DNA of 64,000 nt, taken from Otis tarda. Taxonomy: Eukaryota; Chordata; Aves; Otidiformes; Otididae. Under the pieces are notes generated by a model, which made no database searches, was not told where the DNA came from, and saw only the letters and a program-made list of their open reading frames with translations. Both the position numbers and the translations under genes were made by a program. Location of the stretch: NCBI GenBank assembly GCA_026413225.1, contig CM048552.1, forward strand, positions 191,490,053 to 191,554,052. Reading direction: 5' to 3'. Positions 21,017 through 31,590 of this stretch are shown one piece after another (within the stretch, counting starts at the first letter, position 1; each line of letters starts with the position of its first letter).

Positions 21017-24000
21017 TTTTGTGAGCCCGATGATCACTCCCTAAGAGTGCTCCTCTGGCAAGAAAATGAAGATTATTCTTCCTCCAGTAGCTATGAAGGG
21101 TGTAGGGGCAGTATGTTTTCCCTGTATATTGCAAGCAGACACAAGCCTGAAATGTGCCATTGCCAAGAGGTATCCACTTGCCAAAAAGAGAAGAGCATGC
21201 CACTCTCTGTGCCAAAACCAGAAAGCCGTATGATCTTGGCAAGCATAGTACCTGAACCGAGGGCTGGTACACTCCTAAGGCATCCACTTTCCCTTCTTTC
21301 GCTTGGATCAAAGGCAGAGGTAGCTCAGCTCTGCCCAGAGCATTGCAAGGACACGTGTTGCTCACAGTATGCATGCTGGTGATGAGACTGAGACTAATCG
21401 GGCACATTCAATGTTTTTAAAATACTCGTAGAACAAGGAAATTTTAATTTTACAGCCAGATTTAAGAATGTCAAATTTTGTTTGATTCTGGGGTAGGATT
21501 AGAAGTCCAGTTTGAAGAATGAAGATACATGACTGGGGTTCTTGTTCCTGGGGGAGCGTGTGAGCAGCAACCTGGGTCTCAGTGATTAAACCCCAGACTG
21601 CAACTCAACTCTTGCTCTGTGAGTGGGGCTTGTGGAAAGCTGAGCACCGAGCTAAAAGTCTGTTCCTAGGAAGGTCTAGGTTGGCAAGCAGATTAAAGGG
21701 TCAGAGCTGTTCTATTGTGCAGAAACAGATATGTGGAGACATCACAGGGGAGAGTGACTTATTTGCTCTGGGATGAGAAGACCAAGGAGGAGATGAATGG
21801 AAACAGAACTTCAGAAATCCAATTAATTCAAGTTATTTTTTTAATACAATTATGTTCCAGAGTGTTTCTGCTAGATACAGAAGCTGGTGCTGTAAGAAGC
21901 AGGAACACTACATTAAATGGGACAATGAATAATAGTAGATCATAGAATATAAAGTATAAAAATATAAGCCCTCCAGAGGTGGTGGAGAACTGCTGCATTG
22001 TGGACATCACAGATGTTTGTGCCCTGCTTTGGCAGACCCTGTGCAGTCACTTTATCTTACCTCTGCTTTCAGTATAACTATTGTGATTAGACAAGGAAGA
22101 AACAGGGCATCTTTCTCTTCTGAATCCTGTCGCACTTTCATTTCTGACAGCTTTACCCTATGCAAAAATTGTCTGAGAATGAAATAGCTGTCCTTTTTGT
22201 TCATAGTTGTACTATGGTCTCTTAGACCTTATATTCATTCTTACTGCTATAGTCACCAATTTCAAATAAGCCAGAATGCATATAGTTGCTTTTGTGGATC
22301 AGAAAAACAGAATCATCAAGAGTGGTGCAGAAAAGAAACATCCAAGATTGTTGCTGCCTGGAGTTTTATAATTAAAGATCTTACCACCAGCAACAGAACA
22401 TCTGTCACCATGGGGGGAAATTGCTTCAATTTTGTATTTCTTTGCAGGGTTAATTGTGAATTTTCAGTACTTCAGTATTTCTTTTTCAAACATCTGGTTT
22501 TAGAAAACAGTGCCACTGCCTTGCAAAATTACTCAAACCTGATGAGGGCCATGTGTGTTGGGGGATATGGAAGGCTTTTAGATATAAGGATGTGAAATAC
22601 CTTGTTCTGTGTCAATCTGATCTTCAGAAATGGGATAGCGCTGTAGCCAGCTGACAGCATGAGGATGGAGAAACTGGGACATTTAGGATGTAAAGTTTTC
22701 TGCTTGCTTATAGAAGGCAACATTTGCTCTTTGAAGGTCACAGTTACCTCTCAGTAAGACAGACTTATGTTCTCCCCTCTCTGGAGTTTATAGCCCTTGT
22801 TCTAAAACTGTGCCCAGGGAAACAGCTCTGAATGGTTTTTTTTTTCCTACCATTTGCTTGGGAGATACAAGGAGATATACATCATTTGGTAGGATTTTAT
22901 TTTTGCACTTTAAATATTGATTCATTCCTGCTTACATCTTGTAGATCCACTCCCTTGGCCCCACAAACTGCAAGGCATCTTCACCTCCAGTTCCCCATGT
23001 GATATTTCAGTCACTTTCAATCCCTCCATCCCCTCCACTATTCCTTCCCTCCTGTTGTCACCTCTGCAGTGCAACCAGTTTAAGTTCAGCCTCTATAATT
23101 GACTGGAGGCAGCTTCAGTGAAAGGCAGTAGATAATAATAGGTCTGTATCTGAAAAAAAGGAAACTGAAAAATGTATAGGTAGTGGGGAAAAGTGTGTTA
23201 TGACAAGTACAGTTCATTAGACCAATTAGACATTTAAGCCCTTTCCCACTAAAATGTCCTTACCTTCTGTATCAGGACAATAAACCTCATAGTAGTTCCA
23301 GTTATCCAAATTTTATAGAAATTTAATTCCAACTGTGCAATGGTTGCCAATGCAGTGACAATGCCAAAAGCTTCCTCTCTTAACTCTTACATAATTTAAC
23401 CTTGAGTGAGCTGCATCAGGGGGCTTTTATGCCTCCTTGTGTTAGAGAAGATGTGACCTAATCAGTGCCCAGCCTGAGGGATGGGACGATGACACGTACT
23501 AGCATTCCTGTAAGGTGGCGTGCTGTTGTCACCATGTGGAATCTTAAACTGAACTGTTGGGAAATGAAGTATCTCAGCTCACTCCAGCAAACTCAGATAA
23601 AAACTTTTTTTTTTTTTTTGTATTTTGGGCATGTCACAACATTTAATTTCAATACAAATTAATAAGAAACCTAATGTAGACATCTTTCCTGAGAATATAA
23701 AATAAAATCAGGTTGGTATTTCCTGCCATAAATAAAGAAAATGTCAAGTCCTGTAGTTCCAACTTGCAGTGAGAACAAATGGTGAAATGTCAAAGTATCC
23801 CACTGGATAAAAAAAGTTTTCTTTCTCAGCTGTGGTCTTTGGGAATTGGGTGGAATGACACATCTCTATGCTGATTTTTTACTGTATCTGTACTCCCTGA
23901 GACTGCTGGAGTGATTTTAAAACAGACCTTTCTATCCAAAAGTAAAATTGGCATGTAGCCTTTTGATTCAGTTAGCAGATGGTGTATGGTATTTATGAGA

Positions 24001-24039
24001 GCAGTTGTTAAATGCTTTATAGTGTGACTCACCAGCTGA

Positions 24040-24870
24040 TAGCTGCATATTAATGGAAAGTGGACGGCGCTATCACAGTTACAAGCGCTGTATTGTTGAG
24101 GGGAGCTGGCTGAGCTGATTTCTATAAACAGTTGCCCTCAGAAGGGTTGGTCTAGGGTATCTGAATTTTTTTCTCGAAATACCACTTTAAGGGGCTAAAA
24201 TGTGCTAATCTTACTCAGAAGATGAAAATCTTTTAAACCAGAACTTAGACAGTTTCTGAAACAAAACAAAACAAAACAGAAGGAGTTCAGCAGATAATTA
24301 TGTTTATTTTTTATAATTAATTTCTGAGCTGGATGATGCTTCTAATTACTAACTGAAATTATCTAGGGAAAATTTAAATGTATTTATGAGGCTGGTATCA
24401 GTATATGATATATTAGCTGTTAATCAGACAAGTCAGAAGGCATTCTTGCCTTTTCTTGGCATGAGTTATGATGAATTTTAGATAGAAATTTATTTTGCCC
24501 ACTTCCACAGTCTTAACGAAATTGTTCTAAAGCAATGCGATTGGATTGAATTCAGTTCAGGTATTACTTAAAAAGCCTTGCTGTGATGAAACACTCTGTG
24601 TGTCAGTTATTTCAAGAGCAGGAAAAACCGCTGAAAACATGCCACACATTTCATGACATTACAAGGACCATAAAGCAGGTCTAAACCATAAGACCATGCA
24701 AATTATTGCCACACAACTAGCTGTCATTGTTAAAACACTTATTTCATTGCCTTTATCTTATAGTTGTTTAAGTTGCTTTTGTTTACCTTTGAAGGGTAAA
24801 ACAGCCTTAATGGAAACACTGCAACTGAAGTGACATCAGCGGCACCCCTACAGCTTGCTGTGGTTCATGT
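24040..24870. other. Cluster of conserved-element-like blocks
   Basis: Three sub-blocks (about 24040-24130, 24290-24480 and 24650-24870) have dense homeodomain-type words, for example CATATTAATGG near 24048 and TAATTACTAACTG near 24343. A perfect octamer ATGCAAAT at 24696-24703 is the POU-factor binding word. They lack frames, repeats and CpG except 'gacggcgc' and 'aagcgct' near 24064-24090. Enhancer-like by texture only. Confidence 0.25.
24259..24277. repeat. (AAAAC)n microsatellite
   Basis: AAAC followed by three AAAAC units. Short simple repeat with no sign of being a retroelement tail. Confidence 0.9.
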
Positions 24871-25738
24871 GAATAAAAATAAGCCCTAATATAACTAGAA
24901 TAAAATTACATCTTGTTCTCTTTGGCCCCTGCGTTGCACAGACAGACTGGGGCCCATAAGGAATGGCCTCTGACGGAGCGAGTCAGATAGAAGGTGCAGA
25001 GTTTAACCTTTTTCCCAAGATCTGGAAGGAGCCAAACTCCCCCAGGTACCCAAAATACACCAGACAGAGGGTAACCGAGAATTGTCCTCTGATCCTTCAT
25101 CGTCTATGCAGGAATTTCACTTATCCAAAGTTACAGTCTGGGTTTTGGGGGCATCCAAGCAAAGGGGGCGGTTGGAAAACAGCAGTCTGGGGTAATGCTA
25201 GAGACCCAAACAAACCCAGGAGAATTTTGACATTCCCCTGCTGCTCCCATGAATAATCAAACCTTATTTAAACTGTCTAGGGATTATTTTTTTTTCTCCT
25301 TCAATTCCCACTAAGCCTTAGCCGGTATAGTGGGATTCCAGTGGGATCTTTAGCAGAGTAAAGTTCTATTTGTGCCACAGCCAACCACACAGCGTCTGGC
25401 GGCAATGGTTGGAGAGATGCAAGGAGTATTCACGGGATGTTGCAACATGGTTCTCTTTACTCAGATGACAGTTTGCACTTTGACCACAGGGTAATATAGG
25501 GGAGAGACAGAGACGCTGCTGCAGATACTGACCTTCTCAGCTGGCCACTGACCCAGCAGCCTGCTCCTAAATCACTGCCTCCAACTGCTATTTCAGGAAG
25601 GGCTGAAGCCCATCCTGGGACCCATCTTTTGGCTGCAGAGACCCACCTCTCTGGCCACAGTGCAGACTGGATTCCCAGGTACCTCTGAAGGTCTCATCCT
25701 GAAGCTGCAACCATACGACTGTTTGGACACACATTTAC

Positions 25739-25806
25739 CTGCATGTCCAGGTGCCTTCATGCAAGTCAATGGATTTATCCAAGACAGTGAATTATGTGTT
25801 TGACGA
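25739..25806. repeat. Worn ancient self-complementary amniote repeat fragment
   Basis: 'gcaagtcaatggatttatcc' followed by 'aagacagtgaatta' closely follows a remembered amniote repeat that reads 'GAAGTCAATGGATTTACACC' then 'AGCAGTGAATTTGGCCC'. Only one arm is present. It lies just before a CR1 insertion, which may have replaced or shifted the rest. Family name not asserted. Confidence 0.45.
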
Positions 25807-25838
25807 AAGAGAATGCAAAAGTTTGCAACATGGGTTTT

Positions 25839-26390
25839 GATGATTCTCCCCCTCTACTCTGCCCTGGTGAGACCTGGAGTACTGCGTCCAGTTCTGGAGC
25901 CCCTGACATAAGAAGGACATGGACCAGTTGGAAAGGGTCCAGAGGAGGGCCACAAAGATTATAAGAGGGCTGGAGCACCTTTCCTATGAGGACAGGCTGA
26001 GAAAGTTGGGGCTGTTCAGCCTGGAGAAGAGGAGGCTCCGGGAAGACCTGATAGCGGTCCTCCAATACCTCAAGGGGGCCTACAAGAAAGATGGGGAGAG
26101 GCTGTTCAGTAGGGCCTGTTGTGATAGGACGAGGGGTAATGGTTTCAAAATAGAGGGAGGTAGATTTAGATTTAATATTAGGAAAAAATTTTTTACAATG
26201 AGGGTTGTAGAGCACTGGAACAGGTTGCCCAGAGAGGTGATGGAAGCCCCATCCCTGGAAACATTCAAGGCCAGGTTGGATGGGGCTCTGAGCAACCTGA
26301 TCTAGTCAGGGATGTCCCTGCTTCTTGCAGGGGGGTTGGACTAGATGACTTTTGAAGGTCCCTTCCAACCCTAACCATTCTATGATTCTA
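25839..26390 (+). mobile_element. Young CR1 3' fragment
   Basis: The copy begins at 'gatgattctccccctctact' in the ILPLYSALVRP segment and ends at the tail TTCTATGATTCTA at 26390. A six-base loss relative to the 54.7 kb copy occurs in 'gtgagacctggagtactgcg'. It shares its lineage with 18665-19198 and 54711-55941. Confidence 0.95.
25919..26305 (+). pseudogene. CR1 ORF2 C-terminal fragment, open
   Basis: An open 128-codon stretch from [18 protein letters not shown] to GALSNLI followed by TAG, the C-terminal end of CR1 ORF2. It differs from the matching part of the 54.7 kb copy at about 13 of 128 residues by hand count. The RT domain itself is missing because the insertion is 5' truncated. Confidence 0.85.
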
Positions 26391-27459
26391 AATGTGACAA
26401 ATAAAATAAATATGAAGTTTAGGGTTGATCATCTCAAATGTAAATTTGCCTTAAACTCTCCTTAATATGCCTTTATTTTCATCCAGCTATTGACCTTCTT
26501 TAAATAAAAGAGAATTAAAGTTCCCATTGCTGTCTTTTAAAAACAAACAAAACCTGCAAACTGTACAGGGAAAAAAAAGCAGCACAAATAGAGGGGTGGG
26601 AGGAACTGATTAACGAGGAAAAAAAAATACGTATAGCTTGGTGAAGCAGCGGCTCACAGGCGATGTGATAAGTCTACAAATATTTGAAGGCTGTAAATAC
26701 CGAGCACAGGAATTTAGTATGACACGGTCAGGCATAATCAGGACTAAAGGGAGAGGAGAAAAATATATGCTGAGAGTTGAGGAAAAAGACTTGCCAGTGA
26801 GATGCAATAGACCTGGGAATTAATAGATGGCATGCATGTCCTGCGGGGAGCCGCACCGTGTTGGTAAGTAAATAGGCTGAGAGAGATGACAGGACTGTTC
26901 ATCTTGTACTGCTGTGGTAAGGTGACTTGTAAAATCTCAGCCATTCATGCATGTAGGCTTAGCTTTCAAGAGCTGGCTTGGCTGTGTGTTTAACAGAGGC
27001 TGGCAGGCTGAGTTTCGCAGGCCCGATGCAAATTTGGGCTGGCCGTGCTACCCCCTGGGTGGCTGTGACCAGTAAGGACATGCGGAAGGTTAAGGCAGGT
27101 GGGGTGCGCCAGTGCGGATTCGCAGCCCTGATGGGTGGACATGAGACTGGATGGTGCAGAACTGTCTCTTTTGGGGGTTTCACCTTGTGTGGGACTAAAA
27201 AAGGAACAATGAACCCAGACCCTTTTAAAGTTTGTGGGAAGGCAGTGAGGGTGTTGGGGTAACAGAGCTGGCGGTCTGATCCCTTGGCCAGACAGGGGAG
27301 ATTTTGGCTCCGGTTCCTCTGCATCACCCCAGCAAGTTCTCAGATGCAGTGGACATAACCATTTTATGTGGCTCAACATTTTTTCCTTCGCCTCTCCCTC
27401 CTAAATGCTGCTGGCTGGTGCACCTTCTTCAGCAGCAAAGGGGGTAAAGGTTTGTCCCG
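26391..27459. other. Unique non-coding DNA
   Basis: No gene is recognised. Frames of 94-129 codons at 26959-27379 overlap each other on both strands in a GC-richer patch and carry no domain, so they look like chance. Confidence 0.5.
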
Positions 27460-27960
27460 CCATGCTGCGGGGTGCAGCTCCAGGGAGAGCCGGGCAGGCT
27501 GACCCAGCTCCAGCCCTGGGCGCGGGATCGGGATGGGGCAGGAAAACCTCTGGCCAGCCTTGCCCCAGCCGCTCCCGGCTTGGAAACTTCTGAACAAAAT
27601 GTTCCCCGCTGGGAACTGGAAACAAGTTTGCTCCTTGTTGCAGATCTGAAAAAGACCTTACACACCCCAAAGACCATCCCGCTTGCTCCTCCCCGCCCCA
27701 CCGGCAGCCGATGAAAGAAATTTCTTCCACTACGGCTCTTGGCTCTTACTAACGGAGAGTTATTTCCTGCTCAGGGCACGCTGGCCTCAGCCTCTGGAAA
27801 TGGGAAATTCCACCCTGAAACCGGAGGGAGCTTATTTCACTGACCGACATCCGTCCCGTCTCAGTGTCTTTCTGCAGGAGATTTTCCTCTGAGAAACCGG
27901 TGGGTTTTGGGGGTGGAAAAAGGAGATTTGTCAAAGTTTTTAACTGGCGTGATGATATCC
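27460..27960. promoter_or_regulatory. CpG-enriched segment with a perfect GC box
   Basis: Roughly 20 CpG occur in 500 bases by eye, several times the local background. CCCCGCCCC at 27691-27699 is the complement of the Sp1 GC box GGGGCGGGG. No TATA box or clear transcript is visible. It could be a weak CpG island or a promoter of a non-coding RNA. Flanking GC-rich patches at 28540-28700 and 28910-29230 have fewer CpG. Strand not assigned. Confidence 0.3.
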
Positions 27961-30900
27961 ATCATAGGAAAAGCATTGTGAAACAAGCCTCTAGTGACTT
28001 ACTAATCTACTAAACTAGAGTTTAGAAGCAAAATTCATTTAATTAAACCAGCAAGTTATTCACAGACTAGAACTAACATTTTTAATTACAGCCAGTCCAT
28101 TTTAACCTACATCCTGTCTGCAAAGTAAGGTTATTTGATCAAATACAGCTACTACTCTGAATTAAAAAAGCCAAGCACTGAGATTATGAGCGGTGCAAGA
28201 TGGGAAGGCCTTTAGGTCTCATACTTCAGCTTGAAAAGGCACGGCTTTCGCAGTGCTGTGTTTACTGGTTTCCCTTCCCCGCATGTTGTGGCTTGCAAGT
28301 ACACTTCCAGGAGTGAAAACAAATCTACAGATGCGAGTTCATCAAGCTCATCTCTGTAGGGTCTGATCTCTGACTCCATGCACTGCGTTACTGCTGCACT
28401 TTCAGCCCGCATTAACGACACATTTCTCTCACCTCTAGTTCTGCACAAGGGCTGAGGATGCAGTGGTTTCTAAGCAGTTTGAATGTTGTCAGGTTAAACA
28501 GATGCAAGAAGAAAATTACCTCTCAGCTGAGAGGCATGCAGCAAAGCTCTGCATGAGGAGCTTGCACTGCAGAGCCGGGCAGCTGCGGAGCGGGCAGAGG
28601 AGGAGCAGGCAGGCAGCCAGCAGCCGGTGGTGCGGCTAGGGAAGAGTGCAAGTTTTCGGGGAAAGAGAGGAAAACCCAGGCAAGGCTGACCCACCGAGTC
28701 CAGAGCACTGGCAAGCACCTTGTTATGAGGGGCTGGCAGTGCCCAGGAGTTTTCCACAGGCGTGGTTTTGCAGGGATAAGGTTTGGAATAAAAAGCAATA
28801 AATAGGGGTAGAATTGCAACTACGAGAAAAAAGTGAAGAAGCATTTCATAGAGTGGTAAACAAGATTATTTTCATTAAAACAGTACAGAATAAGGCCAAA
28901 AGGAGCAAGGCGCAGTTCTTGGCCTCAGGCTCTGGTGTCCTTAGGGCTGGTTGCACAGGACCAGTGGCACTGAGTGGTCTGCAAAAGGCTCAGCCTTTGC
29001 TCCCGCAGCCAAGGTCGTGCTCCCCTGCCAGCCCTCTGTTTCACCTCCCGCAGCTGGGCTGGGGGCCGGGCACCCCAGGCTGGGGCACCCCAGCTCCGTG
29101 TTTCACCAACACCCGCATTCGTCTGGCACCTGCGTGCCACCAAGCATATGCTGCCTGTGACCGGCTTGCAGGCGAGCGGCTTTCCACATGTGCTGCCAGG
29201 GTCTCCGGATTGGTGTGCTCAGCAGAAGGGGCTGGTCCTTAAAGTCAGCTCCTCTGCCTGTGACAGATGATATTTTTATGCAAGAAAACAAAACCAGGAT
29301 ATCTGATGGACTGCATTATCTTTCCAGACAGCTTGGAGCTACAGCTGCAAAGTAAGAAGTTTTATGCTTAGACTTCAAAACTGTGAGTGGAATTTAAACA
29401 TCAGTTTTAAACGCCTACTTTTTTTTTTTTTTGGTGTGCAGCTTTCCATGTAGTATATATATCTGCATAATAACTTTCCATTATCAAGCAAGCTGTTGCG
29501 AATTCTTGTAAGATGAAATAATTACTGCTTTGGAAAACTTCACAAAGCATTAGCTGCATTTGCGACTGGACTAATAAATGTGTACTGAGGAGGAGGAGGA
29601 TGCTCTTTTCAGTGAATGCAATTAGTCTAGCTGGAAATGGTTTCAAATTATCTTTTCCACTGGAAAATATGTTTGGGCAGGACTAGTTGTGCTGAGGGAG
29701 AATCTCCTGGGAGTTATCAGCAAATGTCAGGCTGGTCTGTGTGTCTTTGTCACGGGTGTCATTTGATGTTTGCTTGTGTATGGAGAGGGATTAGGTTAAA
29801 ACCTGCTGTTACCATTATGTGGCACTGCGCTCGCTAGATGAAAAATCTGTTGGTACCAGGTGTTAGCAAGCTGGCCAATTAATGATGGTTGTGGGAAATT
29901 AGCTTAAGAGAATATTGTCCACTATGACGCAGATTTATAGAACTAATTTTAACAGATACATAGCACTTACTAGTGCACAAGAGGATCATCCTTGTAGCTG
30001 AAACATTCATAACCTGCTCTTTCTTGCGTGTGTTTGGATAGGAATAATGAAAAAGTTTTCTGTGGGAGAGCTCTAGGGGCTGGTACCCAGGTCAGAAGTC
30101 CAAACCTGAGAAGGCAGTTTGCAACTCCAGGCTTGTGATATTTTAACTTTTCTATGGGAACTGTCCAGGATAGTCTAGGATGACCTCAATCATCTCAGAA
30201 TTTTATTTTATATACAATTTTGAATTAAAAGAGCTGTATGTTGTAACTTTTGTTGGTTCACTTAGATGCTAGTAAAAGCTGAGAGACATCCTTTAAAAAA
30301 AAAAAAAGTTTAAAATCCTGTCTGCATTGTTCCACATCTCTCTCTAGCTACCCAAGCCAATCCAATACCCTTCCCAATTTAACACTTATTATATTTTTGT
30401 GTTATGTGGGCATGTTCTCAGCACCTTCATGCTTCTGTGCCTTCTCAAGTGCTTTGCATAAGTTTTTACTCCTGTATTCTGGTGGACCCAGGTGAAATCC
30501 AAAGGTGGTATGAAAAGAAAAATCAGTAGCGTGTTATTGCTAACTAGGTGTGGCAGAAATCCCATCCCTGGTGGATCCACCACCCCTCATTCTCCATCTG
30601 GGCACCTTCAGATCATGCAGCAACACAAACAGCATCCAGATGACGTGTGGGCATACAAATGCATTTCTGCTGAATTAGTTAGAGCATGTAACATGGGATG
30701 TTCACCAACTTTGTACAGCTGGCAGTGGGGCAATTCAGTCTATCGCTTGGTACAAAGTAAATGTCAATATTTCTTTAACAGACGAACTGCTAGAGTAAAT
30801 CTATACCATATTGCTACTCTTACATCTTTGGTTGCAGATTTTTTGTTACAGCACTGGGATCTCTAAAGTTAGATGTACAGTATCATCAAGTCATGGCCTG

Positions 30901-31480
30901 AGTGAATCCAAACTTACTGGAAAGAATACAGTGATGATAAATTTGCCTTGTCTTCATTCCTTTCCTCTGTCTTTTATTGGTCACTGCAGCAGGGACACCC
31001 AATATTTGTCCAGCAGAGCAAAACACTGTGTTTTTCCCAAAGCTGAATTTGACACTGACGAAAAATGGTCCCATAGAGAAAATCATGAAACTCAACATAT
31101 TTCAGCCAGAGAGGCCTTCTTAATTGATGTGGAGGAAATCCTAAACGGAGGAAGTCTTAACTCAAACTGCTAATAAATGTATGATGAATTAGTGTTCTGT
31201 GTTGAAAAAATTGCAGTATTTTTATTTCAAAAATGTTAAAATCAAACCATTTTCTTTCCATTTTCTAAAATAGCAAATGAAGGTTAAAAAAAAAATCTAG
31301 GCACATACAGAAATGCTTTTCAGTGGCCTGTCATTTAAATGCTAATAAAGTCATTAAACTAAAGGGCCTCTATAATCCTTATAATGTAAAATGTTTCCTC
31401 TTCATGGGACATAATCTGGTTCTTCTTGTTCCCCTAATTCAGCTGTCTTTTCTCTGTTAGATATTGCTACCTTGATAGAA
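27961..31480. other. Unique non-coding DNA, GC-richer in its first third
   Basis: No gene is recognised. GC-rich patches at 28540-28700 and 28910-29230 account for the overlapping frames of 70-142 codons there. A 14-T run lies at 29419-29432. The frame at 30811-31173 (+, 120 codons) is open with an acidic, protein-like end but has no family match and no early conserved motif. Confidence 0.5.
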
Positions 31481-31590
31481 TGGGCCAGATTCTCAGCTAG
31501 GCAAGCGTGAATAAAGAATAACTTCACTGAAGTCAGTTACATGACCCTGGATTCCTTCCAGTGTGACCAGAGCTGGAATGTGGCTGCATA
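31481..31590. repeat. Ancient self-complementary amniote repeat, both arms traceable
   Basis: The copy opens GGGCCAGATTCTCAGCT at 31482, has a central palindrome ACTTCACTGAAGT at 31521-31533, and closes with a worn 'tgaccagagctgg'. This matches a foldback repeat I recall as common in turtle, crocodile and bird DNA: arm GGCCAGATTCTCAGCTGG, core CCATTGAAGTCAATGG, then the arm complement. Transcribed, it would form a long imperfect hairpin. Family name not asserted. Confidence 0.6.

Larger units (their letters stand above)
21017..25738. other. Unique non-coding DNA with conserved-element-like blocks
   Basis: No gene is recognised in about 4.7 kb. It contains a 15-T run near 23605, an (AAAAC)n run at 24259-24277, and AT-rich blocks at 24040-24870 that look like conserved elements, listed separately. 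A frame of 132 codons at 22197-22595 (+) has no domain. Confidence 0.5.

Noticed and set aside
25775-26215. 146-codon minus-strand frame
   Set aside because: Antisense shadow of the CR1 copy at 25839-26390.
27373-27730. Several overlapping frames of 62-109 codons on both strands
   Set aside because: They reflect the GC-rich, stop-poor patch. No frame has a domain or favourable coding context.
28814-29270. 142- and 98-codon plus-strand frames
   Set aside because: Overlapping frames in GC-rich DNA with opposing minus-strand frames and no recognisable domain.
30811-31173. 120-codon frame with an acidic end
   Set aside because: Protein-like in places but no family match, no splice signals convincingly placed, and within chance expectation.
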